Below, piece by piece: positions 8,140 through 17,738 of a stretch of 53,749 nucleotides of DNA (its first letter is position 1; each line of letters begins with the position of its first letter). The position numbers were made by a program, and so were the translations under genes. Source of the DNA: Lachnospiraceae bacterium (GTDB taxonomy: Bacteria > Bacillota > Clostridia > Lachnospirales > Lachnospiraceae); contig JAAUZX010000011.1 in assembly GCA_014804365.1 (NCBI GenBank), positions 91,800 to 145,548 on the forward strand, read 5' to 3'. The notes below the pieces were generated by a model. The model saw only the letters and a program-made list of their open reading frames with translations. It had not been told where the DNA came from and ran no database searches.

Positions 8140-9324
8140 TTAACACAAAAGTCCGCATTCTTCATCATAATATACAATTTTTCCTTCAATGATCGTACAC
8201 AGGGTCTTTGTGAACACTTCCATGGGATTGCCGTCATAAATCACCACATCTCCGTCTTTGCCCGGTGCAAGGCTTCCGACCCGATCATCCACACCGCAGA
8301 TTTTCGCCGCATTGATGGTGATCGCACGCAGTCCCTCTTCCATCGCCATGCCTTCCTTGACTGCCAGCCCTGCGCAGATCGGCAAGAACTGTATCTTAGA
8401 CACCGGATGATCCGTGGTGATCGCCGTCAGGATACCGTTCTTGCTGAGTTCCCCTGCTGTCTTAAAGGCCATATTTCCTACTTCGATCTTATTGCGGCTT
8501 GCCATATCCGGACCGACGATCGCCGGGAATCCCGCTGCACGAAGCTCCTCTATGATCAGATGCCCTTCGCTGCAGTGATCTAAGGTCATCTTAAGCCCAA
8601 ACTCCTCGGCAATACGCACTGCCGTCAATATATCGTCCGCTCTGTGCACATGGGCTTTCAGGGGAATCTCGCCGTCTAATACCGGAAGCCAGCATTCATA
8701 ATGAAAATCCGGTGTTGTATCCGGATTTTCATAAATGTGCCGCTGATATTCCCTCGCTTTCGTCAATTCTTCCCTGAGCATGGATGCGATCGCCATACGG
8801 GTTGCGGGGGATGTATTCTGGCCCGAATAATTCACTTTCGGATTCTCCCCGAACGCCACTTTCATCGCCGCAGGAGCCTTGACGATCATCTGGTCAATGC
8901 ATCTGCCGTGCGTCTTTAAGAAGGCAAACTGTCCGCCTACGACATTCGAGCTTCCCGGCCCGATCATCGCCGATGTAATTCCTGCCTTCAATGCATCATG
9001 AAAAGCGTCATCCATCGGATTAATGGCATCGATGGCCCGCAGATAGGGAGTCACCGGGTTCACTGTCTCATTACAGTCATCCCCCTCCATCCCTTTCTTT
9101 TCCTCCGTTATCCCCATATGACAGTGTGCCTCGATGATCCCCGGCAGAACCGTATTTCCCTTTGCATCGAGTACCTGCACATGGTCGTCAGCCTTAAGCG
9201 CATGCACATTACACTCATTCATATCTCCTATGGAGACAATTTTACCATGATCGATCTGCAGATAACCATCCTCATAATCCTTATCTTCCATCGTTCTGAT
9301 ATTTCCGTGTATGATAACCAGCAT
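8140..9324 (-). CDS. Amidohydrolase family protein (imidazolonepropionase-like)
   Basis: A 394-residue metal-dependent hydrolase of the amidohydrolase superfamily. The N-terminal metal site is EAHCHMG (about residue 60), followed by KAHVHRADD, TLDHCSEGH and the catalytic Asp in ITTDHPVS, then the closing beta sandwich NAAKICGVDDRVGSLAPGKDGDVVIYDGNP. The superfamily hydrolyses C-N bonds of cyclic amides and related compounds; the substrate is not predictable. The start is set at ATG 9324 because GAGG lies 6 bases before it. An upstream in-frame ATG at 9336 lacks a Shine-Dalgarno. It follows spoIIQ by 38 bases and may be co-transcribed. Confidence 0.8.
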   Translation of the reverse strand: MLVIIHGNIRTMEDKDYEDGYLQIDHGKIVSIGDMNECNVHALKADDHVQVLDAKGNTVLPGIIEAHCHMGITEEKKGMEGDDCNETVNPVTPYLRAIDAINPMDDAFHDALKAGITSAMIGPGSSNVVGGQFAFLKTHGRCIDQMIVKAPAAMKVAFGENPKVNYSGQNTSPATRMAIASMLREELTKAREYQRHIYENPDTTPDFHYECWLPVLDGEIPLKAHVHRADDILTAVRIAEEFGLKMTLDHCSEGHLIIEELRAAGFPAIVGPDMASRNKIEVGNMAFKTAGELSKNGILTAITTDHPVSKIQFLPICAGLAVKEGMAMEEGLRAITINAAKICGVDDRVGSLAPGKDGDVVIYDGNPMEVFTKTLCTIIEGKIVYYDEECGLLC

Positions 9325-9362
9325 CTTCGTCCTCATTTCTACGCATATCAGCGATTACATTA

Positions 9363-10370
9363 CTACTGCAGCTTACTCATAGGATTCACCGGTTCTCCGT
9401 CCTTTGTCAGCTTAAAATACACATTGGAACCTTCCAGACTGTAATACTTGGTCGGATATGCCACCGTGCCGATTCCGTCACCCACACTGACATAGCTTCC
9501 CTCAGATACGGTAATATTTTCCAGCTGACCGTAAGTCAGCTCATAGCCGTTGCCCAGATCCATCACGATCATATTACCGATTGTCGGATCATAGCCCACA
9601 GAGGTCACACGTCCGTTAGCCGCCGCCGAGATACTTGTACCCTGAGGTGCCGCAATGACAATTGCCGGATTATATTTATACTGCTGCAGAGTTGGAAAAT
9701 ATATCGTCTTATCCATACTGTAATTGATCAGTACGTCACCCACGATGGGCCATACCAACCCGTCTTCCTCATTGAAATCAAGCGTGGGCTGCACCGTTGT
9801 GGAGATCGCTTCGGCTGTCTCCGTCTCCTCCGGATTCTTAGCGGTATCCACGGTCTCATCAAACATGCCCGCCTCTTCCTCTTCTTCAGTCTTCTTCTTA
9901 TTCTTGTCAGAGCTTTCCGCTTTATCGGTCTTATTCTTATCTGTCGCTTCACTCGCTTCTTCGCTCTGTGCTCCGTCCTCTTCAGGCTTGGTATCTTCGA
10001 CCGTACTACCGCTTCTTCCGCTTCTGTCCACATCTGCTCCGCCGGTCTTCTTCTCCGTCGGGAGCTTGTCCTCTGTGTTTTCTACCTTCTGGGAATTCGC
10101 CTCCTGAAAGCTGGGATCATAATCCAGATCGTCGGTTCCCACTTCCGCAAACAGCGTGTCCAACTCTTCTCCGGACAGCATGTTCTCCGCGCTCGTACCT
10201 GCTCCCTTCTCGATCGCCTCGAAATCTACCACATAGTTTTCCCGTTCGCTGTTGTTACTCCTTTTCACAAAAACACCCGTTACCGTCAATGCCGTCAGCA
10301 CAAGCACGGATGACGCCAACATAATGATTCTCTCTTTCCTAACACCATTTCTATTTCTTCTTGTTGCCAT
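9363..10370 (-). CDS. spoIIQ: Stage II sporulation protein Q, degenerate LytM/M23 domain
   Basis: A 335-residue bitopic membrane protein with a TM helix at about residues 15-35, a long acidic Glu/Lys/Thr-rich linker (residues about 75-185), and a C-terminal M23/LytM fold (GLVWPIVGDVLINYS ... PQGTSISAAANGRVTSVGYD). The zinc ligands are missing: HxxxD is replaced in YNPAIVIAA, the usual YAHL is YGQL, and HxH/HLHF is NVYFKL. The domain should be inactive, like B. subtilis SpoIIQ, whose role is structural: it binds SpoIIIAH across the septum during engulfment. Identity is supported by spoIID directly upstream, the order known from Clostridioides difficile. ATG 10370 follows AGGAGGCATGATTTC. Confidence 0.82.
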   Translation of the reverse strand: MATRRNRNGVRKERIIMLASSVLVLTALTVTGVFVKRSNNSERENYVVDFEAIEKGAGTSAENMLSGEELDTLFAEVGTDDLDYDPSFQEANSQKVENTEDKLPTEKKTGGADVDRSGRSGSTVEDTKPEEDGAQSEEASEATDKNKTDKAESSDKNKKKTEEEEEAGMFDETVDTAKNPEETETAEAISTTVQPTLDFNEEDGLVWPIVGDVLINYSMDKTIYFPTLQQYKYNPAIVIAAPQGTSISAAANGRVTSVGYDPTIGNMIVMDLGNGYELTYGQLENITVSEGSYVSVGDGIGTVAYPTKYYSLEGSNVYFKLTKDGEPVNPMSKLQ

Positions 10371-10454
10371 GAAATCATGCCTCCTATTTTCACTTTTGCT
10401 TGATAAGCAATCATAAAAGTTTACATGGTGTTAGTCTTACCCATTTTTGACAGG

Positions 10455-11447
10455 TTATTCAATTTTTGCTAATTCTGTTCCGACAAAAAAATCCTTGAGA
10501 ATCTGATCGTAAGTCTCCCCGTTTATAGCTCTGCAGTTGGCCCCGTATTGACTCATACCGAAACCGTGCCCCACTCCTTCTACCCGGAAAATCATCTGCG
10601 TCCCACTGTTTTCCGCCTCAAAAGATGCCGACGCAAGCGAAAACAGATAGCGGAAAGCTTCTCCCTCGATCTGCCCTACCTCTTTATCCCCCGCATAAAA
10701 CGACACATTTGTCACATATCCGGCCCCGTCATAAGTAAGCCTCAGACCTTCCCACAGTTCCTGAGGAGAACACTCTTCTTCTATATGTTTCTGAATTTCA
10801 TATAAATAATCCGACTGAGAAATCGCCACCTCACTGTAATAATCTGCTGCCGCCTTATCCTGTTCGCATGCCACACTCGTCAGATAAGGACACCGCTCCG
10901 TATTCCATACCTCGCCGGCATCCCTTGTCTGCCCGTTACTGATCTTGAAATAAGAGGCCTGTATCGCTTTCCCGCCATAACACAGATATAGCCCATCCGT
11001 ATCCTCCACAGCCTGACGAAACGGCCTCAGCGCTTCCAATGCCTGCGCATCCGCTTCATACCATTTCTCCAGACCGTCGCCCGATACCTGCAGTACCGTA
11101 ATACCCTGCTCCTGTATGACCTGGATCACTTCCGTCCGCAGCAGTACCGCCTGCGCTTTTAACGCCTCTGCCTCGTATGTCTCAGGCATGACTGCCGCTA
11201 ACTGATAGACCAGATATTCCTCCATAGGAATCTCCCAGATTCCCCATGACATGACCGCCTGTATGATACTGCCGTCCGTACCTTCCCGCGCGTCTACCTG
11301 CTCCTTACCTTGGCGCAGTGCTTCCGTTTCCTCTCCCACATGTCCCCACAGGCAGGCACACACATATGGCAATAAAAAAACAAACAAAAGAAAGCATCCT
11401 GCATCTCTTTTGTTTGTTCCTTTTAAGACGATTCTGTTATCATTCAT
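10455..11447 (-). CDS. spoIID: Stage II sporulation protein D (peptidoglycan lytic transglycosylase)
   Basis: A 330-residue SpoIID/LytB-domain protein. A TM anchor at about residues 16-34 is followed by the conserved MEEYLVYQLAAVMPETYEAEALKAQAVLLRT, the ISNGQTRDAGEVW block and the C-terminal GHGFGMSQYGA signature. SpoIID cleaves denuded glycan strands during engulfment with SpoIIM/SpoIIP. The chosen start is ATG 11447 with GTGGGGTG upstream; the reading frame continues 18 codons further up without a better site. spoIIQ follows 84 bases downstream. Confidence 0.92.
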   Translation of the reverse strand: MNDNRIVLKGTNKRDAGCFLLFVFLLPYVCACLWGHVGEETEALRQGKEQVDAREGTDGSIIQAVMSWGIWEIPMEEYLVYQLAAVMPETYEAEALKAQAVLLRTEVIQVIQEQGITVLQVSGDGLEKWYEADAQALEALRPFRQAVEDTDGLYLCYGGKAIQASYFKISNGQTRDAGEVWNTERCPYLTSVACEQDKAAADYYSEVAISQSDYLYEIQKHIEEECSPQELWEGLRLTYDGAGYVTNVSFYAGDKEVGQIEGEAFRYLFSLASASFEAENSGTQMIFRVEGVGHGFGMSQYGANCRAINGETYDQILKDFFVGTELAKIE

Positions 11448-11532
11448 GAAACACCCCACATGTACTATTACTATGTGCGTGCTCCTTATTTTATGTCGCA
11501 CGGATTCTCAAAATCCAAAGACAAGCAATCTA

Positions 11533-12636
11533 TCACCTTACCAAATCCAAATGCTGCACTGTGGACACCGTGCCGTTCTCATACAGGAAGATTCCCGTAT
11601 TCCTGATCATGGCGTTATGTTGATTATTCTGCTCCGAGTTCAGAGCAAACTGCGTAGATACATTACCCAATCCGATGGCTCCCACGCCCAGATCGGACAG
11701 ATGATACAACTTATCGTTGCCATCCTCATCCTTCGTCCAGATCAACAGCTTCTCCCAGATATCATCCGCCTCGTCGATCCATCCGTTACCGTCCACATCA
11801 TACTTTGCAAGATCCGCAAATCCATTGCCGGACTTCGTTCCGAAAAGCTCACCGCCGTCGTTAATCACGCCGTCATCATTCAAATCAAGCGCCAGAAATC
11901 CGCTGCCGGATGCAAGTGACGATATCTCTTCTTCCTCACCATCCTGATCCAGATCAAAGAAAAACTTCTGATCTGATACCTGTGCAATGTTCGTATCCAG
12001 ATTGATCACAAGCGGATCGCAGTAAGTCACCCTTCCGGTGCTGTAAGTCTCCTCATAGTATTCCTCGAACCTGCGGCTCATGGCAACCTCCAGATTAAAA
12101 GACAGTTCCCTGCCGTCCGCCGTCTTCACCATGCCTGTCGTGGAAAATGTGGTCTGCTCTTCTTCTCTGTGATAATACTGATTGGTGAGCGTGTTGACCT
12201 GATAAACCGGCTGCGCCGTACTCATATTGCTTCCGGGAGCTGCCGAACTGTCCCACCGGCTTGCATCGTATCTCTCTCCGCGAAACTTGAAAAAAAGCTC
12301 CATCAGAAACTGAATACAACTCTGCCTGATCGTAAGCATCGTATTTTCCGGTGTCTGTCTTTCCTTTACCTTCACGGCACCGGACAGATTCTTAAAATGT
12401 GTGGTGATATCTTCCAGATTTGCGGCGCTCTCTTCATTCTTCTCATTGGTCTCTGTCTTCTCGCTCTCCGGTTGTTCTCCGGAATTGACCAAATTGCCGA
12501 ACAGACTGCCCAGCCCGCCATATGCCTGATACTGAGCCGCGCTAAGCCGCATGCTGGATCCCCTCACTGATTTGGTTGTCACAGAAGAGTATCTTCTGGA
12601 AGATTCCATTCCCACTACACTGGAATCAATTCTCAC
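11533..12636 (-). CDS. EF-hand-like calcium-binding protein of unknown role
   Basis: A 367-residue protein without a signal peptide. The first about 210 residues are low in recognisable motifs (a Ser-rich start, then a Glu/Asn-rich stretch). The C-terminal half contains Asp-rich calcium-loop motifs: FDLDQDGEEEE, LDLNDDGVINDGGELFG and YDVDGNGWIDEADDIW, then LLIWTKDEDGNDKLYHLSDLGV. This arrangement occurs in many bacterial VCBS/EF-hand-like proteins. The start is GTG 12636, seen from AAAGGAGGGAAAA directly before it; the ATG at 12705 is upstream of that site and unlikely. It sits between aconitase and spoIID and ends 85 bases before spoIID. Function unknown. Confidence 0.72.
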   Translation of the reverse strand: MRIDSSVVGMESSRRYSSVTTKSVRGSSMRLSAAQYQAYGGLGSLFGNLVNSGEQPESEKTETNEKNEESAANLEDITTHFKNLSGAVKVKERQTPENTMLTIRQSCIQFLMELFFKFRGERYDASRWDSSAAPGSNMSTAQPVYQVNTLTNQYYHREEEQTTFSTTGMVKTADGRELSFNLEVAMSRRFEEYYEETYSTGRVTYCDPLVINLDTNIAQVSDQKFFFDLDQDGEEEEISSLASGSGFLALDLNDDGVINDGGELFGTKSGNGFADLAKYDVDGNGWIDEADDIWEKLLIWTKDEDGNDKLYHLSDLGVGAIGLGNVSTQFALNSEQNNQHNAMIRNTGIFLYENGTVSTVQHLDLVR

Positions 12637-12716
12637 TTTTCCCTCCTTTTGTAAAGACCCGCTCCCTGCCTGTCTGTGCCACCGACTGCACCTTCCCTGA
12701 TGCATGGCAATAGAAA

Positions 12717-12762
12717 GGACGGTATCTCTTAGGAAAATCCTTTTCCCTCAAAAATACCGTCC
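12717..12762. terminator. Nested hairpin, possible terminator of aconitase transcript
   Basis: GGACGGTAT (12717-12725) pairs with ATACCGTCC (12754-12762) and encloses a second stem, GGAAAA (12732-12737) with TTTTCC (12741-12746). On the minus strand the outer stem is followed by TTTCTATT. It is the only strong structure in the 267-base gap between aconitase and the EF-hand gene. Confidence 0.4.
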
Positions 12763-12903
12763 ATGGTCTGTACATCATTCAGATTCAAGAAGCAATCGTC
12801 TGGCCAAGAGCAACCACCCCTTGTATTTTATATATCGGACGCATGCTCTGAATAATTTAGCAGATATATCCACTGATTTTTATTAAATTCCTTTTGCCGT
12901 CCG

Positions 12904-15204
12904 TTAAGCATCTACCCTGTTATAATTAATCAGGCAGCCTTTCAGGATAATCTGTCTCTCTTCATCCGTCAGCTCACCAAGGTGCAGTGTAAACTCCGTC
13001 AGCTTCTCTTCATCGACAGACACTTTATATGCCTTGATCATATCCGCTTTATCTTCCACCGCCTGTCTGATATTCGGGAAGAACAGGTAATCCAGATTCT
13101 TGAAAGGAAGCTCGCCCTCGTCAATCAGGAACGGAAGCATGCCCCAGTTGATCAGGTTAGAGCGATAGCGCTTCGTTGCATATTCATTAGCGATATTCGC
13201 CCATCCGCCTAACACCTTCTGGCAGCTCGCCGCCTGCTCTCTGGCGGAACCGTCTCCCGGCTTCACCGCGAAGATCGTAGAGCCGAATCCCGTATTCTCA
13301 TGGGAAGCGTCCGCATAAGTCTTCTTGATCACATTCATCACAGGTTTCACGTCCGGATGTGCCTGACAGGGATGTTCGCCCGCCATTCTTGCTTTCTCCG
13401 CACGCTGGATATCCTTTGCACGTCCCACGTACGCCGGGTCTTTTCTGGACAAAGCAAACTCTGCCAGCCCAAGCGGATTGGAACGATAAGAAGATGTCTC
13501 TCCGGACGGAATCAGCTCGTCCGTGGTCGTCACCGGATCGTGAATCTCAGACACGACTCGCAATACCAGATTGTCCGGCAGCGCTCCCATAGCCGGCCAG
13601 TCCTTGATGTTGGGGCCGAACTGAATCTCCACACTCTCATCTGCCACACCCTTGGAATCAAACACACGATTCTTGTAAATATTTGCGTCAAAATGATATT
13701 TATATTTTCCGATCTCACCGTCGAACTGCGTCGCCGGCGTAAGCATACCCTTGTTCGCCGCCGTCGCTGCGATGGAACGCGCATCCATAAGCGCCACGGA
13801 AGAAATCTGTCCGTTCTGCAACTTAGACCCCTCCCTGTTCGGGAAGTTTCTCGTAGAATGACGGATACTGAACGCATTGTTCGCCGGAGTATCTCCCGCA
13901 CCGAAGCAGGGACCGCAGAATGCCGTCTTAAGCACCGCACCGGTCTCTAAAATCGCCGCGGCACAGCCGTTCTTAATTAACTCCATGTACACCGGCATGG
14001 AAGCAGGATATACGCTTAACGTAAAGCCGTCCGCACCGATATAGGAACCGCGCAGGATATCCGCCGCAGCACAGATATTCTCGAATCCGCCGCCCGCACA
14101 GCCTGCGATGATACCCTGATCCACCATGAATCTGCCGTCTACCACTTTATCCTGCAGAGAATAAGGCACTGCCCCGTCCAGACTCACCTTCGCCCGCTCC
14201 TCCACATCGTGGAGCACGTCTTTCAAGTTATCATTGACCTCATCAATAGTATAAGTGTTGCTGGGATGGAAGGGCATAGCGATCATCGGTCTGATCTTTG
14301 ATAAATCCACCGTGATCATACCGTCATAGTATGCCACGTCGCCTGGATTCAGCTCCTTATATTCCTCTACCCTGCCATGAATATCATAAAATTCCTTAAT
14401 CTGATCATCGGTCTGCCAGATTGAGGACAGACATGTTGTCTCCGTGGTCATAACATCGATGCCGATACGGAAATCAGCGCTTAAAGCTGCCACACCGGGA
14501 CCTACAAATTCCATCACTTTATTCTTCACATAGCCATTGCCGAACACCGCACCGATAATGGCAAGCGCCACATCCTGAGGTCCCACGCCTTTCACGGGAG
14601 TACCGGTCAGATAGACACCCACAACGCCCGGCATGTTGATGTCATATGTCTGGGACAATAACTGCTTCACCAATTCCGGACCGCCCTCACCCATGGCCAT
14701 CGTACCAAGCGCACCATAACGGGTGTGTGAATCGGAACCTAAGATCATCTTGCCGCCGCCTGCTAACATCTCTCTGGCGTACTGATGAATAACTGCCTGA
14801 TGAGGAGGCACATAGACACCGCCGTACTTCTTCGCACAGGTCAATCCGAACATGTGGTCATCCTCATTGATGGTACCGCCCACCGCGCACAAAGAGTTAT
14901 GGCAATTGGTCAACACATAAGGAATCGGAAATTTTTGAAGTCCCGAAGCCCGCGCCGTCTGGATGATTCCCACGAATGTGATATCATGAGACGTCAGTTT
15001 ATCGAATTTAATCTTTAATTTCTCCATATTGCCGGAGGCATTGTGTTCCTGCAGAATACCGTAAGCCATCGTATTCTTCGCAGCTTCTTCCTTAGATACC
15101 TCCATGCCTGTCCTGCTCTTAATCTGTGCCGCCGCCTCTGCACCGTCCGGAACGATCTCGGTTCCGTGAAGCAGGTACGCGCCTCCTTCTGATAATTTAA
15201 TCAT
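12904..15204 (-). CDS. Aconitate hydratase family protein
   Basis: A 766-residue [4Fe-4S] dehydratase of the aconitase superfamily. Iron-sulfur ligands are Cys in [10 protein letters not shown] (about 255) and the CxxC of [16 protein letters not shown] (about 427). Other signature blocks are [21 protein letters not shown] and [16 protein letters not shown] substrate loops. It isomerises citrate and isocitrate or a related hydroxy acid. The length is close to mitochondrial-type aconitases and shorter than AcnA. It is monocistronic, with a strong promoter. Assignment to aconitase itself rather than a homologue such as homoaconitase is likely but not proven. Confidence 0.87.
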   Translation of the reverse strand: MIKLSEGGAYLLHGTEIVPDGAEAAAQIKSRTGMEVSKEEAAKNTMAYGILQEHNASGNMEKLKIKFDKLTSHDITFVGIIQTARASGLQKFPIPYVLTNCHNSLCAVGGTINEDDHMFGLTCAKKYGGVYVPPHQAVIHQYAREMLAGGGKMILGSDSHTRYGALGTMAMGEGGPELVKQLLSQTYDINMPGVVGVYLTGTPVKGVGPQDVALAIIGAVFGNGYVKNKVMEFVGPGVAALSADFRIGIDVMTTETTCLSSIWQTDDQIKEFYDIHGRVEEYKELNPGDVAYYDGMITVDLSKIRPMIAMPFHPSNTYTIDEVNDNLKDVLHDVEERAKVSLDGAVPYSLQDKVVDGRFMVDQGIIAGCAGGGFENICAAADILRGSYIGADGFTLSVYPASMPVYMELIKNGCAAAILETGAVLKTAFCGPCFGAGDTPANNAFSIRHSTRNFPNREGSKLQNGQISSVALMDARSIAATAANKGMLTPATQFDGEIGKYKYHFDANIYKNRVFDSKGVADESVEIQFGPNIKDWPAMGALPDNLVLRVVSEIHDPVTTTDELIPSGETSSYRSNPLGLAEFALSRKDPAYVGRAKDIQRAEKARMAGEHPCQAHPDVKPVMNVIKKTYADASHENTGFGSTIFAVKPGDGSAREQAASCQKVLGGWANIANEYATKRYRSNLINWGMLPFLIDEGELPFKNLDYLFFPNIRQAVEDKADMIKAYKVSVDEEKLTEFTLHLGELTDEERQIILKGCLINYNRVDA

Positions 15205-15254
15205 ACTTTGTCCTCCATTCCGAAGCGTTCTGTGAAACGCTGCGCCCGAAACTT

Positions 15255-15283
15255 ATTATATAAGATATAGTCGAGGCGTGCAA
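15255..15283 (-). promoter_or_regulatory. Promoter of aconitase gene
   Basis: On the minus strand TTGCAC (15283-15278), a 17-base spacer and a perfect TATAAT (15260-15255). The ATG is about 50 bases downstream, after an AGCGTT/AACGCT mini-hairpin and a GGAGGACAAAGT ribosome binding site. Confidence 0.75.
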
Positions 15284-15311
15284 GACGATAGGGGATTTTT
15301 AATATCCTTTC

Positions 15312-15524
15312 TCATAAATCAAATTCATGGAATAGTGCTGCCTGATACTCAGGATCTTCTAAAGAACGTTTTAGATCCTCCGTCCTGTTCTGTGCCAGCA
15401 GCAGCTTCGTCAGCCTATTAGTACGCTCTATCCCTTGCTGCACTCCCTGTTGTATCCCCTGCTCAACTCCTTCCATCCGTATCGTTCTCTCATACTTGTC
15501 CACATCAAATTCTTCCAGCAACAT
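15312..15524 (-). CDS. Possible internal small gene in the Rpn ORF (RpnS-like)
   Basis: An in-frame ATG at 15524 (MLLEEFDVDKYERTIRMEG) is preceded by GGAGGTG at 15537-15531 with a 6-base spacer, a near-perfect ribosome binding site inside the coding region. It would give a 70-residue protein made of the Gly/Gln repeat and tail of the nuclease. In E. coli, Rpn genes carry such an internal gene whose product blocks the full-length toxin. The site is seen; its use is inferred. Confidence 0.4.
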   Translation of the reverse strand: MLLEEFDVDKYERTIRMEGVEQGIQQGVQQGIERTNRLTKLLLAQNRTEDLKRSLEDPEYQAALFHEFDL

Positions 15525-16229
15525 TCCCAGCACCTCCGACCGATGTTCCCTCAGTGTCTCATACAATATACCATGCTCCAGACAATAGTCGATCGCCGCA
15601 TTCAGCGCTTCCTGCAGCTTCATCCCTTCATTGATATATTGTCTGGATACCGCCACAAACTCCGCATACTCTGCCAATGTCCGACATCTGTCCATCAGTT
15701 CTTTATTATGTCCGTAATTAATATTCAGCATCCTGACCTGAAGCTCCACATCCGCTTGACGTTCCTTATTTGCAAAAGCATCCGACAATTTCAACACACT
15801 TTCTTCCGGTGAATCCTTCTCCCCATTATAAAACACAACACATCGGGGCGTTGGCAGTTGAATTCTTGTGGAGCCATAGATACTCACCTCTGCACGCTCT
15901 ATCAGCTTCTGGTATTCCTCCGCCAGATAGATCAGGAACCGCACCGGAATATTCGGATTATATGTACTCTGATGTTCATACAGGTTCAGTGTCCCTGCAA
16001 GGACAAAAGCCAGGTCATTCTTCATGACCACATAAACCGCATTTTCAATGGTCACGATCTGCAATTCGGAAGCGTCATGATAATTCGTTCCGTTCAAGGC
16101 GTTATAGAGCTGTAACAAAGCCTCCTTATCCTTTTCAAACAGGAACCGGAAAAGCCTGTCCTTTACATTCCGATGCACTTTCCTCCGCCACGGCATTCTG
16201 AATCTTCTTATTGGTCCGTTTCTTTTCAT
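15312..16229 (-). CDS. Rpn-family PD-(D/E)XK nuclease
   Basis: A 305-residue member of the Rpn (recombination-promoting nuclease/transposase_31-like) family. The N-terminal half is a restriction-endonuclease fold: NVKDRLFRFLF at the start, Asp72 in KNDLAFVL and Glu85-x-Gln87 in YEHQSTYNP. RFLIYLAEEYQKL and LPTPRCVVFYNGE complete the core. The C-terminal part has the family's Gly/Gln repeat (GVEQGIQQGVQQGIE) before a charged tail. The start is ATG 16229 with GGGAGGATATAAT; the frame is open to 16271 but lacks a site there. Rpn proteins are DNases linked to phage defence and recombination. It stands alone here. Confidence 0.85.
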   Translation of the reverse strand: MKRNGPIRRFRMPWRRKVHRNVKDRLFRFLFEKDKEALLQLYNALNGTNYHDASELQIVTIENAVYVVMKNDLAFVLAGTLNLYEHQSTYNPNIPVRFLIYLAEEYQKLIERAEVSIYGSTRIQLPTPRCVVFYNGEKDSPEESVLKLSDAFANKERQADVELQVRMLNINYGHNKELMDRCRTLAEYAEFVAVSRQYINEGMKLQEALNAAIDYCLEHGILYETLREHRSEVLGMLLEEFDVDKYERTIRMEGVEQGIQQGVQQGIERTNRLTKLLLAQNRTEDLKRSLEDPEYQAALFHEFDL

Positions 16230-16556
16230 ATTATATCCTCCCGTATGCCGACAGGATTCCGATATGAACACATCCGTACCAGTTCCTGTCCTATTAAATT
16301 AGTATGTAGAAAATCTGACAGAAACTGTCTGAATGTGCGAAGCGCACACTGTTAGAAATTCTCTGATAAATCCATCATAATATCGGATTCGTTATTTGTC
16401 AATTATTTATCTACGTAATTAGAATGATAATTTTGCAAAATCGTAACAACGAATCCTCATGTAAATCGCTACGCAAAATTGACTTATACTCCACCGTCAT
16501 GTTATACTAAATAAATAGTAGTAATACAAAAAACATATTTTTATGAAGGGGAACTT
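16230..16556 (+). promoter_or_regulatory. Divergent intergenic region with promoter of the lipoprotein gene
   Basis: This 327-base stretch lies between the Rpn nuclease and the lipoprotein. TTGACT (16479-16484), an 18-base spacer and TATACT (16503-16508) form a good plus-strand promoter 49 bases before the lipoprotein ATG. A small hairpin TGTGCG/CGCACA (16334-16348) lies near the Rpn side. The rest is A+T-rich, with no ORF or RNA that I can recognise. Confidence 0.6.
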
Positions 16557-17738
16557 ATGAAAAAACTCACAATATCATTCTTAGCGGCTACGCTGGTCTT
16601 AACTCTGACAGCATGTGCCTCCAATTCTGCAGAAACTTCTGCGGCTCAAAGCGAAACCAGGCGTTCTTCGGAAGCAGCCAGAGCACAGTTTGAGGCAGAA
16701 CTCTTTTCGGATTCCTCCGCGGAGGAGAATACAGACGAAGATTCCCTTGAATCTCCTGATTCGGTAACCGCAGACCACAGCACTTCGAGAACTCCCGATG
16801 ATGCCGTCACACTTCAGCGCTGTACCGTGGACAACATTACCTTTTCCGTAGACTCTTCCCTAATACCGCAATCCGGTGGGGAAGGAATATTTCTGTCTCC
16901 AGATCAAACATATGCCTACCAACTTCAGGGCATAACCCCGCTTGGAGACTATACGCCTCAAGAATTCTTCGATGCACTGCTCGAAACCTACGAGAGCAAA
17001 TATGACATCATAAGCACCGACTCTACTGTAAGTGCCTATACCAGTCCCGATAACGTGGATTGCTATCTCGGCAATATTAAGATGTTAATAGATTCTACTT
17101 TTTTTGATATTGATGTGCTGATCGCACCCCAGAAAAATACAGTAGTTTCTTTTGCCGCTACTTGTTATAAAGATGATCAGGATATAGTCAATATCAGGAC
17201 AGTAAGCAGTACTGCAACATTTCAAATCGGAGATACTGACTATGTCAGTGGCAACTCCTTTATTGCCAATGACGGTTCCGAACTGTGTCTGTATGCAGAC
17301 GGCACCTTCGCCAACTATCAGTATGCCGATGATTACGACGGTGCCTATTTCACGGGTGCATATGAAGTATATTACGGGCAGCCTGCCATGGACCAAGTGA
17401 TTAGTATGACAGAATATGGATTAACTGCAGAGGAAATGGAGGGCGCGCTCCTCGCTGCACAGAACGGCTATGTCCTAAGCGACGAAAGACAGTCGTTGTT
17501 GCTTCCGGATACCGCTGACTCTACCGACACTTATCAGGTCTGCCTTGACACATTCTATGCGATCATTTTACACAACGATCAGTATATTGCCCCTGATGAA
17601 GAGCCCATGAAGGTCGGCAACACAATGTTGTTTATCGGTTATTATATACCTGAACTACAGTTGCTGGATATGACAAATGCCAACGCCGCCACCTACGCAC
17701 AGTATACATATAAGGAGCCTGCCACTAAACTACATTAG
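16557..17738 (+). CDS. Lipoprotein of unknown function
   Basis: A 393-residue lipoprotein: signal peptide MKKLTISFLAATLVLTLTAC with lipidated Cys20, then a Ser/Glu/Asp-rich linker of about 60 residues, then a globular domain from about residue 90 (CTVDNITFSVDSSLIPQSGG). The domain is acidic and Tyr-rich (ANYQYADDYDGAYFTGAYEVYYG) and has no motif I recognise. ATG 16557 has a GAAGGGGAACTT ribosome binding site. Its stop codon overlaps the stop of the convergent lipase effector gene by 3 bases (17735-17738 region), leaving no room for a terminator. It marks the left edge of the type VII island. Confidence 0.75.
   Translation: MKKLTISFLAATLVLTLTACASNSAETSAAQSETRRSSEAARAQFEAELFSDSSAEENTDEDSLESPDSVTADHSTSRTPDDAVTLQRCTVDNITFSVDSSLIPQSGGEGIFLSPDQTYAYQLQGITPLGDYTPQEFFDALLETYESKYDIISTDSTVSAYTSPDNVDCYLGNIKMLIDSTFFDIDVLIAPQKNTVVSFAATCYKDDQDIVNIRTVSSTATFQIGDTDYVSGNSFIANDGSELCLYADGTFANYQYADDYDGAYFTGAYEVYYGQPAMDQVISMTEYGLTAEEMEGALLAAQNGYVLSDERQSLLLPDTADSTDTYQVCLDTFYAIILHNDQYIAPDEEPMKVGNTMLFIGYYIPELQLLDMTNANAATYAQYTYKEPATKLH

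Noticed and set aside
11448..11532. Sigma-E-like promoter before spoIID
   Set aside because: Only loose matches (ACATAAA, CATAGTAA) at unsuitable spacing; not strong enough to list, though sigma-E control is expected from biology.
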